Shown piece after piece: positions 27,372 to 35,770 of a stretch of 64,000 bases of DNA. The notes under the pieces are model-generated. The model did no database searches, was not told where the DNA came from, and saw only the letters and a list, made by a program, of their open reading frames with translations. How positions within the stretch are numbered: position 1 is the stretch's first letter; each line of letters starts with the position of its first letter. This DNA comes from Desulfobacterales bacterium. Its GTDB lineage: Bacteria; Desulfobacterota; Desulfobacteria; Desulfobacterales; Desulfosalsimonadaceae. Made by a program: the position numbers and the translations under genes. The DNA lies in the NCBI GenBank assembly GCA_034520365.1, contig JAXHNP010000003.1:310001-374000 (forward strand), written 5' to 3'.

Positions 27372-28997
27372 TCATTTAATCAAATCGAGCTGGCCGGCCT
27401 GTTCAAGGACAAGCTCCGGATGGTCATGAAAACCGATTCGAATGTTAGTTAATATAACCCGTGATCCGCTCTCCGGCAACAGGGCCTTATCTTTGGCGTA
27501 CAGGCGAATTTTTCGCTGGTTCCCGTAGTGCAGCCATCCATTTTGGTAAACGCCCTGCAGCCGGTGAACCACCTCATTAACCAACCCCGGATCCGCAAGC
27601 GAGCGATCATCCGGTGAGAGCAACAATTTTTCCGGGTCTATCTGTTTCTCTATCGGTTCTACCGCAGAAAGCTCAGTGATTTCAAGCATGCCATGATAGC
27701 GCTTCAATCTTTGAACGGTCAAATGATACATCCGGCCGGGTTCGAGTTTATCCCCTGCCCCGTATATAAGGATTGCCCGGCCGTCAGGCTGCTTTACCAC
27801 GGCAAAGCCTTGATGCTTGTAAATCACCGCGCACCGGCGAAGGTGATAATTCACCCGGCCGGTCTTGGATGTGTACAGGGCGTCAATGGGCACGGTCTTT
27901 TCCGGATACGGCCCATCCCGGAGATATTTAAACGGCTTCTGCGCAAACCAGGCAAAAACCGGGAGGTGGTCGGAAAACCCCTGGCCCAGGTGCCGGCCGC
28001 GGCCCCGATCTTCGCGCTGCCACCTTTTGATTCGGGCGCCGTGAAAAAGATAGCCCGGGTCAAATTTATCAAAGGAGTTGTCAATATAGGAAATGCCCTG
28101 CGCATCATAGAGGCCGGGGGAGACGATAATATGGTCGGGGCTGTTTTTCTGATGGAAAAACTGCGTGGACCACCGCCTTTCCGGAACCAGCTCAAGCCAT
28201 AGGTTGTAGAGCGAGATGCCGTCACCGGTCTGTCGGTTCAGCTGCCGCTCGGTGACCAAACGATTGTTTTCGACCGTATTTAAGATATGATTGATGCCGG
28301 TGATGCCGCCGGTGTCATTTAGTTCCGGATTTTTTTGAAAAGTTTGAAACTCATTGTAATCGGCGTTTAAATCCCCGACCACGACAAAATCGGCCGCCGG
28401 ATCAAGGGCCTCGATGGCATCGGCCAGGGCCCGCGCATAGGGCAGCCGCTCACTCTCGGGGCCACTTTTGGATTTCCAGTGATTAACAAAAATAATAAGG
28501 TCGTGTCCCGCGATGTCGATCCGGGCTTTCAGGATATTTCTGACGGATTCTTTGGGAACGGCGATTTCATCCGCCGCCTTGACGGGATATCTGGACAGGA
28601 GGGCGCATTTTACGGTGGTGGGCTTTTGATCCGCAATGACGGCATGCGGATACGGTTTTTCCAGGCGCTGGTTCAACCGCCTGAGCGCCCGCCGTGACTC
28701 GATTTCCTGCAGCGCCAGAATATCCGCATCCAGATCATGGAGGACCCGGGCCAGATTGGATAGCTTCGCATCCAGCATATCCTGATCCCAGCCGGCAGCC
28801 CCGCCCGGGATATAGCCCGGATATTCGGTAGAATCCGCTTTCAAATCAAACAGGTTTTCCACGTTATAGCCGGCCACCACCACCCGCGAGGCTGTGCCGG
28901 CAGCGGCCATTGTTGCGCCGGCAGATATCCCGGCGCATAAACCGAGGATTATCGCGGCCCAAATCAGGCGGCGGCTTATTTTTTGCCGAATTGTCAT
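27372..28997 (-). CDS. secreted endonuclease/exonuclease/phosphatase-family protein
   Basis: A 541-residue protein with an N-terminal signal peptide (RRLIWAAIILGLCAGISAGATMAAAG). Residues about 38-340 form the DNase I/phosphatase fold with the expected active-site motifs: GYNVENLFD, ILALQEIES, VVVGDLNADYNEF and GFSDHLPVFAWF. The C-terminal 190 residues look like a beta-rich OB-type domain (YHLTVQRLKRYHGMLEITEL). It probably cleaves extracellular nucleic acid or a phosphodiester outside the cytoplasmic membrane; the substrate is not known. AAGGGG precedes the ATG. Confidence 0.8.
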   Translation of the reverse strand: MTIRQKISRRLIWAAIILGLCAGISAGATMAAAGTASRVVVAGYNVENLFDLKADSTEYPGYIPGGAAGWDQDMLDAKLSNLARVLHDLDADILALQEIESRRALRRLNQRLEKPYPHAVIADQKPTTVKCALLSRYPVKAADEIAVPKESVRNILKARIDIAGHDLIIFVNHWKSKSGPESERLPYARALADAIEALDPAADFVVVGDLNADYNEFQTFQKNPELNDTGGITGINHILNTVENNRLVTERQLNRQTGDGISLYNLWLELVPERRWSTQFFHQKNSPDHIIVSPGLYDAQGISYIDNSFDKFDPGYLFHGARIKRWQREDRGRGRHLGQGFSDHLPVFAWFAQKPFKYLRDGPYPEKTVPIDALYTSKTGRVNYHLRRCAVIYKHQGFAVVKQPDGRAILIYGAGDKLEPGRMYHLTVQRLKRYHGMLEITELSAVEPIEKQIDPEKLLLSPDDRSLADPGLVNEVVHRLQGVYQNGWLHYGNQRKIRLYAKDKALLPESGSRVILTNIRIGFHDHPELVLEQAGQLDLIK

Positions 28998-29284
28998 CTC
29001 AACATCCCCTTGCTTTAAATTTGAACCATCCTATCAGAAGACGCATGTGCAACATACGGTTTTTTCTACTTTCCGACCGGATTTCAGGGCGTCCTGCCCG
29101 CCATAAAATACTGGAAAAATTTTAACCCTATGATTATCATACTGAAACTTATTGACAAAATGATATTAGAACCGTTAGTAAAGGAATACAACAGATACTC
29201 AAACCGACAAGCCACCGCCGCTTGCTTGGGCCACTTTGCCGGATACGGATATCCGGCTGCAGGCGCGGTAGATGGGATTTTAGA

Positions 29285-30415
29285 ATGGACAAAGTGCTTC
29301 TTGCAGACAGTAATCAGGAGACCCTGGAGAAGATCGGGAAAGGCTTTAAAGACCTGCATCATTTTGAGCTCCTGACCGCCACGGATGGCCAAACCGCCAT
29401 GGATGTCATCACCAAGAATAAGATCGCGGTTTTTGTGACAGCCGTGAATCTGCCCAAGGTTCACGGTGTTGAACTGATTGCTTTCATGACCCGGAAGCGC
29501 CCGGATACGCCCTGTATCGTGCTGGTGGATGCGGACACCCCCAAACCGTGGTTTCGCGACCGCATCGGGCACGAAAATGTGCTCTATTACATGCAGAAAC
29601 CGTTTCAATTCGGTAATCTGGCCTCCGCCATCTTTGTCGCCCAGAACTTAAAAGACGAGGGGTTGAGCCGTAAAGGCATCACCCTTCGCAACTTCCTGCC
29701 CCTGATGGAGATGTCCCGGCGGACCTGCCGGCTGGATGTGACCAGCGGCGGGCAGAAAAAGGGGTATTTGTATTTTGACCGCGGAATTCTTCTGGATGCG
29801 CACTATGAACATCTCTCCGGTGAACCGGCGGCCCGGGAAATGATCAAATGGGATCGGACCAGCCTTTCACTCTCAGAACTGCCCCAGGAGAAAGCCAAAT
29901 CCAAAAAAGTCATTAAATCCGAGCTGATGGAACTCGCCGACGGCCTGTGGGGAAAACCCGCCCAGGCGGGAGCCCGCGCGAAACCGCCGGAGCCAAAAGC
30001 CCAACCCGCCAATAAGCGGGGCGCCGGCTCTGGTGAAACCCGGCTTCAGACGGCCCTGAACCGATACGTCAACATGCTGCGCACGATTAAAGGCTACCGG
30101 GGGCTTGCCATTTTAAGCGCGGATGGCTCTGTACTGGCCTCTGATACGCCTGCTGAACCCATCGACTTTAAGTATTTTGCCGGGGCCTTCAATCAAATGC
30201 TCACCACCTGCCACCAGGCCACATTTCAAAAAGGATTTGATAAATGCAACGGGCTGACCGTACATACCACCAAAGGGCTGATCCTGATGATGTCCTCTGA
30301 TGTCATGAAAGAAGGCAATTTCCGCTTTCTGGTGTTAATGGCGCAGGACGGCAATGCCTTCTTCATGCAGATACAGCTCGCAAAACTCATTCCCAGTATT
30401 TTACAGGCCAAATAG
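29285..30415 (+). CDS. degenerate receiver-PATAN (DUF4388)-roadblock-like regulatory protein
   Basis: A 376-residue cytoplasmic protein. Residues 1-120 have the CheY fold (VLLADSN, YYMQKPF with the conserved Lys), but the phosphoacceptor Asp position is Ala53 (VFVTAVNLPKVHG), so normal phosphorylation is unlikely. Residues about 130-225 resemble the PATAN/DUF4388 domain (GYLYFDRGILLDAHYEHLSGEPAAREMIKW). After a Pro/Ala-rich linker, residues 255-376 resemble a roadblock/LC7-type domain (YRGLAILSADGSVLASD). Such combinations occur in motility and polarity signalling of delta-proteobacteria. Its function here is unknown. The start was chosen to match the receiver N-terminus; ribosome-binding site weak. 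The stop is TAG. Confidence 0.7.
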   Translation: MDKVLLADSNQETLEKIGKGFKDLHHFELLTATDGQTAMDVITKNKIAVFVTAVNLPKVHGVELIAFMTRKRPDTPCIVLVDADTPKPWFRDRIGHENVLYYMQKPFQFGNLASAIFVAQNLKDEGLSRKGITLRNFLPLMEMSRRTCRLDVTSGGQKKGYLYFDRGILLDAHYEHLSGEPAAREMIKWDRTSLSLSELPQEKAKSKKVIKSELMELADGLWGKPAQAGARAKPPEPKAQPANKRGAGSGETRLQTALNRYVNMLRTIKGYRGLAILSADGSVLASDTPAEPIDFKYFAGAFNQMLTTCHQATFQKGFDKCNGLTVHTTKGLILMMSSDVMKEGNFRFLVLMAQDGNAFFMQIQLAKLIPSILQAK

Positions 30416-30589
30416 CAATTTCCAATATGGCTGATCTTTCTGTTCGGCTACCTGCACTTCTATCTGATCACCCTTCTGGTGGTCCGGCTGCCGACCCTCC
30501 GGGCAAAAATTACGGCCGTGGGCATTATTTATGAGATCGCCATCATCGTAAACGCCATCTGCCTGGGGGCCCTCGGCCGGGTTTACTGA
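30416..30589 (+). pseudogene. hydrophobic 57-codon frame following an in-frame TAG
   Basis: Directly after the TAG at 30413 the same frame stays open for 57 codons, encoding a strongly hydrophobic segment (WLIFLFGYLHFYLITLLVV ... ITAVGIIYEIAIIVNAICLG) that ends at TGA 30587-30589. There is no ATG or GTG start in frame. Most likely it is a remnant of a membrane protein. Translation through the TAG is a remote alternative. Confidence 0.35.
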
Positions 30590-30642
30590 TTTAGCCAGAA
30601 TGACAATTAATTTCAAATGGTTAAATTAAAAAAAATAATTGC

Positions 30643-30671
30643 TTGACGCTCCAAAGGATAATTGCTATCAA
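30643..30671 (+). promoter_or_regulatory. sigma70-type promoter of the F0 operon
   Basis: TTGACG at 30643-30648 and TATCAA at 30666-30671, separated by exactly 17 bases, located 23 bases before the start codon of the first F0 gene. Confidence 0.6.
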
Positions 30672-30694
30672 ACTGCCTTGCTTGCGAATAGTCT

Positions 30695-30976
30695 ATGAAA
30701 AAAAAACAGAACCGACGGCTTTTCAAATACAAAGAGAATCAGCCATGGATGGAAAACGTCCAGCTCGTCATGCAGATCGGGCTGACCATGGTGGGATGCA
30801 TCCTGTTCTGTTTTTTTATCGGTTATTCGATAGATAAATGGCTGGGGGTCAAAGGGCCCCTCACTATTATTTTCACTTTACTGGGGATTGTCGGCGGAGG
30901 TGTGGTCGTCTATCGACAGATCATGGAAGCCATAGACACCGACAACCATGACGAAAAAAAGAATGGAAGCGGTTAG
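30695..30976 (+). CDS. atpZ: AtpZ/AtpI-family F0 accessory protein
   Basis: A 93-residue protein with two membrane helices (QLVMQIGLTMVGCILFCFFIG and TIIFTLLGIVGGGVVVY) and the family motif GYSIDKWLG between them. AtpZ-type proteins precede F0 genes and are thought to help c-ring assembly or cation supply. A later start (MENVQLVMQ, 30749) would also keep both helices. Its end overlaps the atpI start by about 29 bases. Confidence 0.75.
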   Translation: MKKKQNRRLFKYKENQPWMENVQLVMQIGLTMVGCILFCFFIGYSIDKWLGVKGPLTIIFTLLGIVGGGVVVYRQIMEAIDTDNHDEKKNGSG

Positions 30977-31355
30977 GGAAACAGAAAAGCACTACTGTTC
31001 GATTGCGCTTGGCATTGCCGTTATTGCCGCCATTATCTGCTTTATGCTGGCATTCAAACCCATTGGCAAGGGCCTGATCCTGGGCAGCCTTTTCAGCGCG
31101 GCCAATTTTATCCTCATGGGCGAGACCCTGCCCATGCGCATCGGCCGCAGCCGGAAAAAAGCGGCGGGCATATCTTTTTTATTAATTTTGCTGAGATATG
31201 TCTTGATGGCCATCCCTCTGGTCCTTTCCATTCAAATGGCTCAATTCCATCTGGCTGCCACAATTATCGGCCTCTTCAGCGTTCAACTGGTCATTATGTC
31301 CGAGCACATAAGCCGGCATATACGAATGAAAACCCGGAAATCTCAAGTCTTTTAA
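30948..31355 (+). CDS. atpI: ATP synthase subunit I
   Basis: A 135-residue membrane protein with four hydrophobic helices (IALGIAVIAAIICFMLAF, GLILGSLFSAANFILMG, ISFLLILLRYVLMAIPLVLS, AATIIGLFSVQLVIM). It matches the ATP-synthase I family, which promotes assembly of c subunits into the rotor ring, notably for Na+-type rings. It overlaps atpZ and is followed by atpB after 9 bp. Confidence 0.8.
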   Translation: MTKKRMEAVRETEKHYCSIALGIAVIAAIICFMLAFKPIGKGLILGSLFSAANFILMGETLPMRIGRSRKKAAGISFLLILLRYVLMAIPLVLSIQMAQFHLAATIIGLFSVQLVIMSEHISRHIRMKTRKSQVF

Positions 31356-31364
31356 GAAAGCGCC

Positions 31365-32039
31365 ATGGAAGATTTAGGACAAATTCATCAACTTATCGTG
31401 CCACTTTTCGGCCATGAATTGACCTTTAACTTAGAGCCGATCATCCAGACCTGGATTGTCATCATCGGGCTGCTTATCTTCGGGTATCTGGCCACCCGGC
31501 GCAAAGGAATTATCCCCAACCGGATCCAGGCCGTTGGCGAATTTTTTATTGATCAGTTTTACGGTCTGACCGAGGAGGCGCTGGATAAGGAGTTGAGCCG
31601 TAAATACGCCCCCATGATTACGGCCCTTTTCATTTTCCTGCTGTTTTGTAACTGGCTGGGCGTGCTGCCGCACTTGGGCGAGCCCACCAGTGATTTAAAC
31701 ACCACCCTCAGCATGGGAGTTATGGGGTTTGTCATCTCTCATTACGCGGGCATTAAGAAAAAAGGGTTAAAAGCCTACCTGAAAGCTTACTGCGAACCCT
31801 TATTCTTTATGATGCCGCTCAACATTATCGGCGAACTGTCCAAAGTTATTTCCATCTCCTTCCGTCTGTTCGGCAACATCATGGGCGGCGATATTATCGT
31901 GATCGTGGTCACCTATCTGGTATTCAGCCTGGTGCTTCCTCCGTTTCTGACGGCATTTTTCTTTATCTTCATCGGTGCAATCCAAGCCTTTGTCTTTACA
32001 ATGCTAACTTTGGTATACATTGCAGTGCAGGTTAATTAG
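31365..32039 (+). CDS. atpB: F0 ATP synthase subunit a
   Basis: A 224-residue polytopic subunit that forms the ion half-channels beside the c-ring. The essential stator arginine lies in SISFRLFGNIMGGD, and the C-terminal helix reads AIQAFVFTMLTLVYIAVQV. The length is typical of short a subunits. It ends 2 bp before the four-hairpin c-like gene. F1 genes (alpha, beta, gamma, delta, epsilon) are absent from the window, so F0 and F1 are in separate loci. Confidence 0.92.
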   Translation: MEDLGQIHQLIVPLFGHELTFNLEPIIQTWIVIIGLLIFGYLATRRKGIIPNRIQAVGEFFIDQFYGLTEEALDKELSRKYAPMITALFIFLLFCNWLGVLPHLGEPTSDLNTTLSMGVMGFVISHYAGIKKKGLKAYLKAYCEPLFFMMPLNIIGELSKVISISFRLFGNIMGGDIIVIVVTYLVFSLVLPPFLTAFFFIFIGAIQAFVFTMLTLVYIAVQVN

Positions 32040-32041
32040 GC

Positions 32042-33016
32042 ATGACATTCGATATTGATACGTGGGTTCAATTAGCGGCTTTTACGGGCGGCGGGCTGGC
32101 CATGGGGCTCGGTGCGATAGGGGCCGCATTGGGAGAAGGGTTTACTGCTGGCTTAGCCAATGAAGGGTTGTCAAAGCGACCAGAAAAATCAGGGGAAATC
32201 TTCAAAAACATGCTGGTCGGTCAAGCCATCGCCGAATCAGCGGCAATATTTGCCTTGGTAATTGCTGTACTCCTGCTTTTTGTGAATCCAGGCAGTTCTT
32301 ATTTACTGAAAGCCCCGGCGCTTTTGGCGGCCGGCTTAAGCATGGGAATTGGGGCCTGCGGGTCTGGGCTGGGCTCTGGATTTCCAGCTGGCGAAGCCTG
32401 CAGAGGTATAGCCCGCCAGCCACGGATGGGCAGCAATCTAACGACCAATATGCTCATCGGTGCCGCAGTCTGCCAGACGCCTGCTATTTTCGCTATGGTG
32501 GTTGCTTTGCTGCTCATATTTTCGGATTTTAGCCACATGCCCTTTTATCCGGCATGGGCAGCCCTTTTGGGGGCGGGCTTAAGTACCGGCTTGTCAGCCA
32601 TCGGCTCCGGAGTTGGCGGTGGGTTGGCAGCGGGCGCCAGCTGTGAAGGTATTGCACGACAGCCGGAATCGCTGGGCAATGTGACCACAACAATGCTTGT
32701 GGGACAAGCGGTTTCCCAGACACCGGCAATTTTTGGCTTATTGATAAGCTTCATCCTGCTTTTCAGGCCCGTTGCCGAAACTACCGCCCTCAGTGCAGCC
32801 ATGGCTGCCCTGGGGGCTGGCATTTGCATGGGATTTGGCGGCATTGGGCCGGGAATCGGCAATGGTTTTACGGCCAGGGAGGCAATCCGATGGATAGCCA
32901 GAAATTTAGAAAATACCGGCGGACTAACACGGACGATGCTTGTGGGACAGGCCGTCTCCCAGTCCACCGCAATTTATGCCATGGTTATAAGCTTGGTTTT
33001 GATTTTTGTTGTTTAA
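32042..33016 (+). CDS. four-hairpin c-like rotor subunit (eight membrane helices)
   Basis: A 324-residue protein made of four tandem c-subunit hairpins, each about 80 residues. Hairpin 1 keeps both carboxylates (GEG and GQAIAESAAIF). In hairpins 2 and 3 the ion-binding segment is QTPAIF and the first-helix residue is Ser or Gly. In hairpin 4 it is QSTAIY with Asn in helix 1. The essential Glu is thus replaced by Gln in three of four hairpins. Hairpin 4 resembles the neighbouring canonical c subunit most. Fused c subunits with fewer carboxylates are known in V-type and some acetogen rings (two hairpins); four in an F0 operon is unusual. It has a weak ribosome-binding site. Confidence 0.88.
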   Translation: MTFDIDTWVQLAAFTGGGLAMGLGAIGAALGEGFTAGLANEGLSKRPEKSGEIFKNMLVGQAIAESAAIFALVIAVLLLFVNPGSSYLLKAPALLAAGLSMGIGACGSGLGSGFPAGEACRGIARQPRMGSNLTTNMLIGAAVCQTPAIFAMVVALLLIFSDFSHMPFYPAWAALLGAGLSTGLSAIGSGVGGGLAAGASCEGIARQPESLGNVTTTMLVGQAVSQTPAIFGLLISFILLFRPVAETTALSAAMAALGAGICMGFGGIGPGIGNGFTAREAIRWIARNLENTGGLTRTMLVGQAVSQSTAIYAMVISLVLIFVV

Positions 33017-33058
33017 GGTAAACATTCAAATAAACATCTTTTTCAAGGAGGAAAAAAA

Positions 33059-33307
33059 ATGGCAATAGAAGGTGCAGAACTAATCAAGGCATCAGCGTTT
33101 CTGGGCGCAGGGCTGGCCATGGGGCTCGGAGCGATCGGCCCCGGGATCGGTGAAGGACTCGTAGGCTCCAAGGCTTGTGAGGCTATTGGCAAGAACCCGG
33201 GAGAGGCAGGCCTTTTGACCCGGACCATGCTTGTGGGACAGGCCGTTTCAGAATCCACTGGTATTTATGCGCTGGTCATCGCATTGCTTCTGCTTTTTGT
33301 TGTGTAA
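33059..33307 (+). CDS. atpE: F0 ATP synthase subunit c, two-carboxylate Na+-type
   Basis: An 82-residue hairpin protein that forms the rotor ring. Numbering coincides with characterised Na+ rings: E32, V63, E65, S66, T67 and Y70 are all present (GPGIGEG and [14 protein letters not shown]). Residue 32 is Glu rather than Gln, giving the two-carboxylate variant described in some Na+-translocating rings. A strong AAGGAGG lies 7 bases before the ATG, in contrast to the weak site of the four-hairpin gene upstream, which fits a higher copy number of this subunit. Confidence 0.93.
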   Translation: MAIEGAELIKASAFLGAGLAMGLGAIGPGIGEGLVGSKACEAIGKNPGEAGLLTRTMLVGQAVSESTGIYALVIALLLLFVV

Positions 33308-33325
33308 GACATAGCGGGGCAAAGT

Positions 33326-33784
33326 ATGGAAATTATCAGCAAAGTTGTAATGGTCAGCATCAATGAGACGCTTCTTGTCGAGTTGATCTCGTTTTTGATC
33401 TTCCTCTTCCTGATCCACCGCATTATGTTCAAGCCGCTTCAGGAGGTCATGCAACAGCGGGATGACCATATCGACGGTCTGGGAAAGGAAATACAGAGCG
33501 CCAAAGATCAGATCAATGATTTGAATATCCAGCTTGAAAAGCAGGAAAAAGCGGCGATTGAGGAAGCCAACCGGCATCGCATTGAACTGGAAGATGAGGG
33601 TGCCAAACAGGCGGAATCCATACTGGATGACTCCAAAAAAGAGATCAATTCGATTAGGCTTAAAAATCAGGAGTTTGTTGACCAGCAGATTGCCGAGGCC
33701 CGCAAAACGCTGAAGACCGAGGCCGAACGATTGGCCATCCAAATGATGGAAAAAATCCTTGAGCGGAGGCTGGTTCGTGAATAA
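33326..33784 (+). CDS. atpF': F0 ATP synthase subunit b'
   Basis: A 152-residue peripheral-stalk subunit with one N-terminal membrane helix (LLVELISFLIFLFLIHRIMF) followed by a long charged coiled coil (EIQSAKDQINDLNIQLEKQEKAA). A second, different b-type gene follows, so the stalk is probably a b/b' heterodimer as in many delta-proteobacteria. It ends inside the start region of the next gene (8-base overlap). Confidence 0.85.
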   Translation: MEIISKVVMVSINETLLVELISFLIFLFLIHRIMFKPLQEVMQQRDDHIDGLGKEIQSAKDQINDLNIQLEKQEKAAIEEANRHRIELEDEGAKQAESILDDSKKEINSIRLKNQEFVDQQIAEARKTLKTEAERLAIQMMEKILERRLVRE

Positions 33785-34385
33785 CGCCGTCAGACATACA
33801 GCTACCCGATTCTTCCGGCTATTGGCAGCCGCCCTGTTTTTGGTGCCCCTGTTTTATACAAGCGCCATGGCAGGTGATGGCGCTGCCGACTGGCGACCCA
33901 TGTATGATACCATCATGATGTGGGTCAACTTCTTAATCCTCGCATTCGTTATCTATTATTATGGCAAAGCCCCCTTATTGAACTGGCTGAAAGGGCAGCA
34001 AAAGGAAGTTTCCGACGAAATTGGGGAGCTGGAACAACGCAAGCAGGCATTCGAACAGCAGATTGAAGAAACCCGCCAGATGATTTCAGACAGCAGCGCC
34101 CGGTTTGACAAGATCAAATCCCGGATAACCGAACAAGGCAAGCGCAAACGGCAGGAGATTATCGATCAGGCCAATGAACAGAGCCGTAAAATGCTTGAGA
34201 TGGAAAAGAAAAAAGCGGCCAACCAGATTGCTCAGGCCAAACAGCTCCTCATGGCCGAACTGACGGATTCCGCCAGCGACAAGGCCCTAAATCGGCTGCC
34301 CCAGGAAATTACCGACGCTGACCAGGATAACATGCTGTCGCTCTACATCAACCAGATCACCCAGTACGCTGAACAAACCGGCTGA
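33777..34385 (+). CDS. atpF: F0 ATP synthase subunit b
   Basis: A 202-residue peripheral-stalk subunit. GTG at 33777 is chosen because GGAGG lies seven bases before it; a TTG six codons upstream overlaps that site. The protein begins with a signal-peptide-like segment ending near TSAMAG, then a membrane helix (MWVNFLILAFVIYYYG) and a long coiled coil (LEQRKQAFEQQIEETRQMI). N-terminal presequences on subunit b are seen in some delta-proteobacteria. This is the last gene before the terminator at 34446. Confidence 0.85.
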   Translation: MNNAVRHTATRFFRLLAAALFLVPLFYTSAMAGDGAADWRPMYDTIMMWVNFLILAFVIYYYGKAPLLNWLKGQQKEVSDEIGELEQRKQAFEQQIEETRQMISDSSARFDKIKSRITEQGKRKRQEIIDQANEQSRKMLEMEKKKAANQIAQAKQLLMAELTDSASDKALNRLPQEITDADQDNMLSLYINQITQYAEQTG

Positions 34386-34445
34386 TACAGGGCCGGCACA
34401 AGATACCAAAACATGCGTTCCCCCCTTCCCTATAGCGCATGATGA

Positions 34446-34487
34446 AAAAACCCGGCGCGGCCTTAAAAGGTCGCCCGGGTTTTTTAT
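34446..34487 (+). terminator. intrinsic terminator of the F0 operon
   Basis: The stem AACCCGG.CG...CC pairs with GGTCGCCCGGGTT across a TTAAAA loop and is followed by a T-run (34480-34486). It lies 60 bp after atpF, confirming that F1 genes are not co-transcribed. Confidence 0.8.
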
Positions 34488-34500
34488 TGAGCCAGCATTT

Positions 34501-34530
34501 GGCGGATGCGCTATCGCTTATCCGCCCTAC
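34501..34530 (+). repeat. REP-like palindrome, F orientation (first copy in the window)
   Basis: A 30-bp unit with stem GGCGGAT ... ATCCGCC around GCGCTATCGCTT, followed by CTAC. It lies right after the F0 operon terminator. Further copies are listed below; none was seen to the left of this one. Confidence 0.85.
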
Positions 34531-34572
34531 GAGTTGGAACAGGCGACGGACGTAATTGGCCGGGACAATGAT

Positions 34573-34740
34573 CAATGCCGATGAGTTTTCTGTACCTTTT
34601 CCCGGTCATACCAGGGAATGGAGGCAACGGGCGCCAGGCGGGAAAGTGCCTCTGCGGCATCCAGTTTTCGTATGGAATTTCTTTGGCCCTTGCTTAGAAA
34701 AAACATCCCTTTTAACGGAACCGATGCATTGACGGCATAG
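34573..34740 (-). pseudogene. C-terminal remnant of an HprK-like serine kinase homologue
   Basis: Minus-strand frame of about 56 codons reading ASVPLKGMFFLSKGQRN ... AEALSRLAPVASIPWYDRE and ending at a normal stop. The pattern 'PLKg.fFL......i..l...eAl..L' is like the end of HPr-kinase-related proteins that accompany peptide-modification and export clusters. No N-terminal part is present. Low to moderate certainty. Confidence 0.4.
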
Positions 34741-34790
34741 CCCGCGCCCCCGGGCCAAGGGGGTGCCGTACATCAAAAATTCATCTGGCA

Positions 34791-35060
34791 GGCCGGGCCC
34801 GGCTGGTTATTCTTGACGAACCCGCAAGCAGCCTGGATCCGCTCATTGAATACGAAATCTTCAGCCGGTTTAAAAACATGCTGAAAAATAAAAGCGCGGT
34901 AATAGTCAGCCACCGGTTTTCAACGGTTCAGATGGCGGACCGGATTGTGGCGCTTAAAAACGGGCGCATCGTTGAGCAGGGCACGCACCGCGAGCTGGTG
35001 CGGCAGAACGGCTATTACGCCGAGCTTTTTGAAAAACAGGCCAAAGGCTGTTTGCGCTAA
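34791..35060 (+). pseudogene. 3' remnant of an ABC transporter ATPase
   Basis: A frame of about 89 codons beginning without a start codon just after the signature region. It contains the Walker B/D-loop LVILDEPASSLDP, the H-loop VIVSHRF and a normal end (IVEQGTHRELVRQNGYYAELFEKQA). The Walker A half is missing, so the gene is dead. It abuts the HprK-like remnant in the opposite direction; both may come from a lost export locus. Confidence 0.8.
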
Positions 35061-35136
35061 ATCAGACATGGCGGTCGATCCAACGACGGTTTAGCCCCAG
35101 GCACATCTCATTGTCGGGCAAGCCACCGTGCCCGCC

Positions 35137-35469
35137 TTGAATAAGGTCGGCACGGTGGCCGACCCTACGCTTCCATACCCCATCGTAGGGCGGATAAGCA
35201 TCGTAGGGCGGATAAGCGCCAGCGCATCCGCCAATAACCAGCGCATCCGCCAAAAATAATTTGTTCTAACCGCAAAACCCATAACCACGGTCCTGTTAAC
35301 GGACAATTAGTCGGCACGGTGGCCGACTCTACAACGCATGTGGCCGTAGTACAAACCACCCTACGCTTGAATAAGGTCGGCACGGTGGCCGATGAATAAG
35401 GTCGGCACGGTGGCCGACCCTACGCTTCCATACCCCATCGTAGGGCGGATAAGCGTGAGCGCATCCGCC
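35137..35469. repeat. mixed repeat cluster: 63-bp direct repeat, second palindrome family and REP units
   Basis: The spacer 35061-35770 has no gene except near its end. It contains a perfect 63-bp direct repeat (35137-35199 and 35393-35455), four copies of the imperfect palindrome GTCGGCACGGTGGCCGAC (35146, 35310, 35376 and 35401), one partial REP (35184-35199) and two full R-orientation REP units (35203-35232 and 35440-35469). A related 'gcaagccaccgtgcccgcc' variant lies at 35117. Confidence 0.85.
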
Positions 35470-35770
35470 AAAACGTCGATAGGACAGACCACCATGCCTG
35501 CCTGAAAACAGATAAAACCCATTCACCGTGACCGTGGGTGGAAAAATCGAGACTGTGGCAAAATCGAGACTTGACAAAGCGCCTTTATGCCGTTACTTAT
35601 AAACTATAAATTATAGCTTTAACAAAAAAATATTTACATTTCCACACAGGCGGCCAAAAGGTCGTCCCTATATTAGATGTGCTGTTATCGCCGGTATACC
35701 AAGATTTTTACGCTAAGGGTACGGGCAATGCAGCTGTTCAACATTTTTAACACGAAAATCGGGGGGTAGC

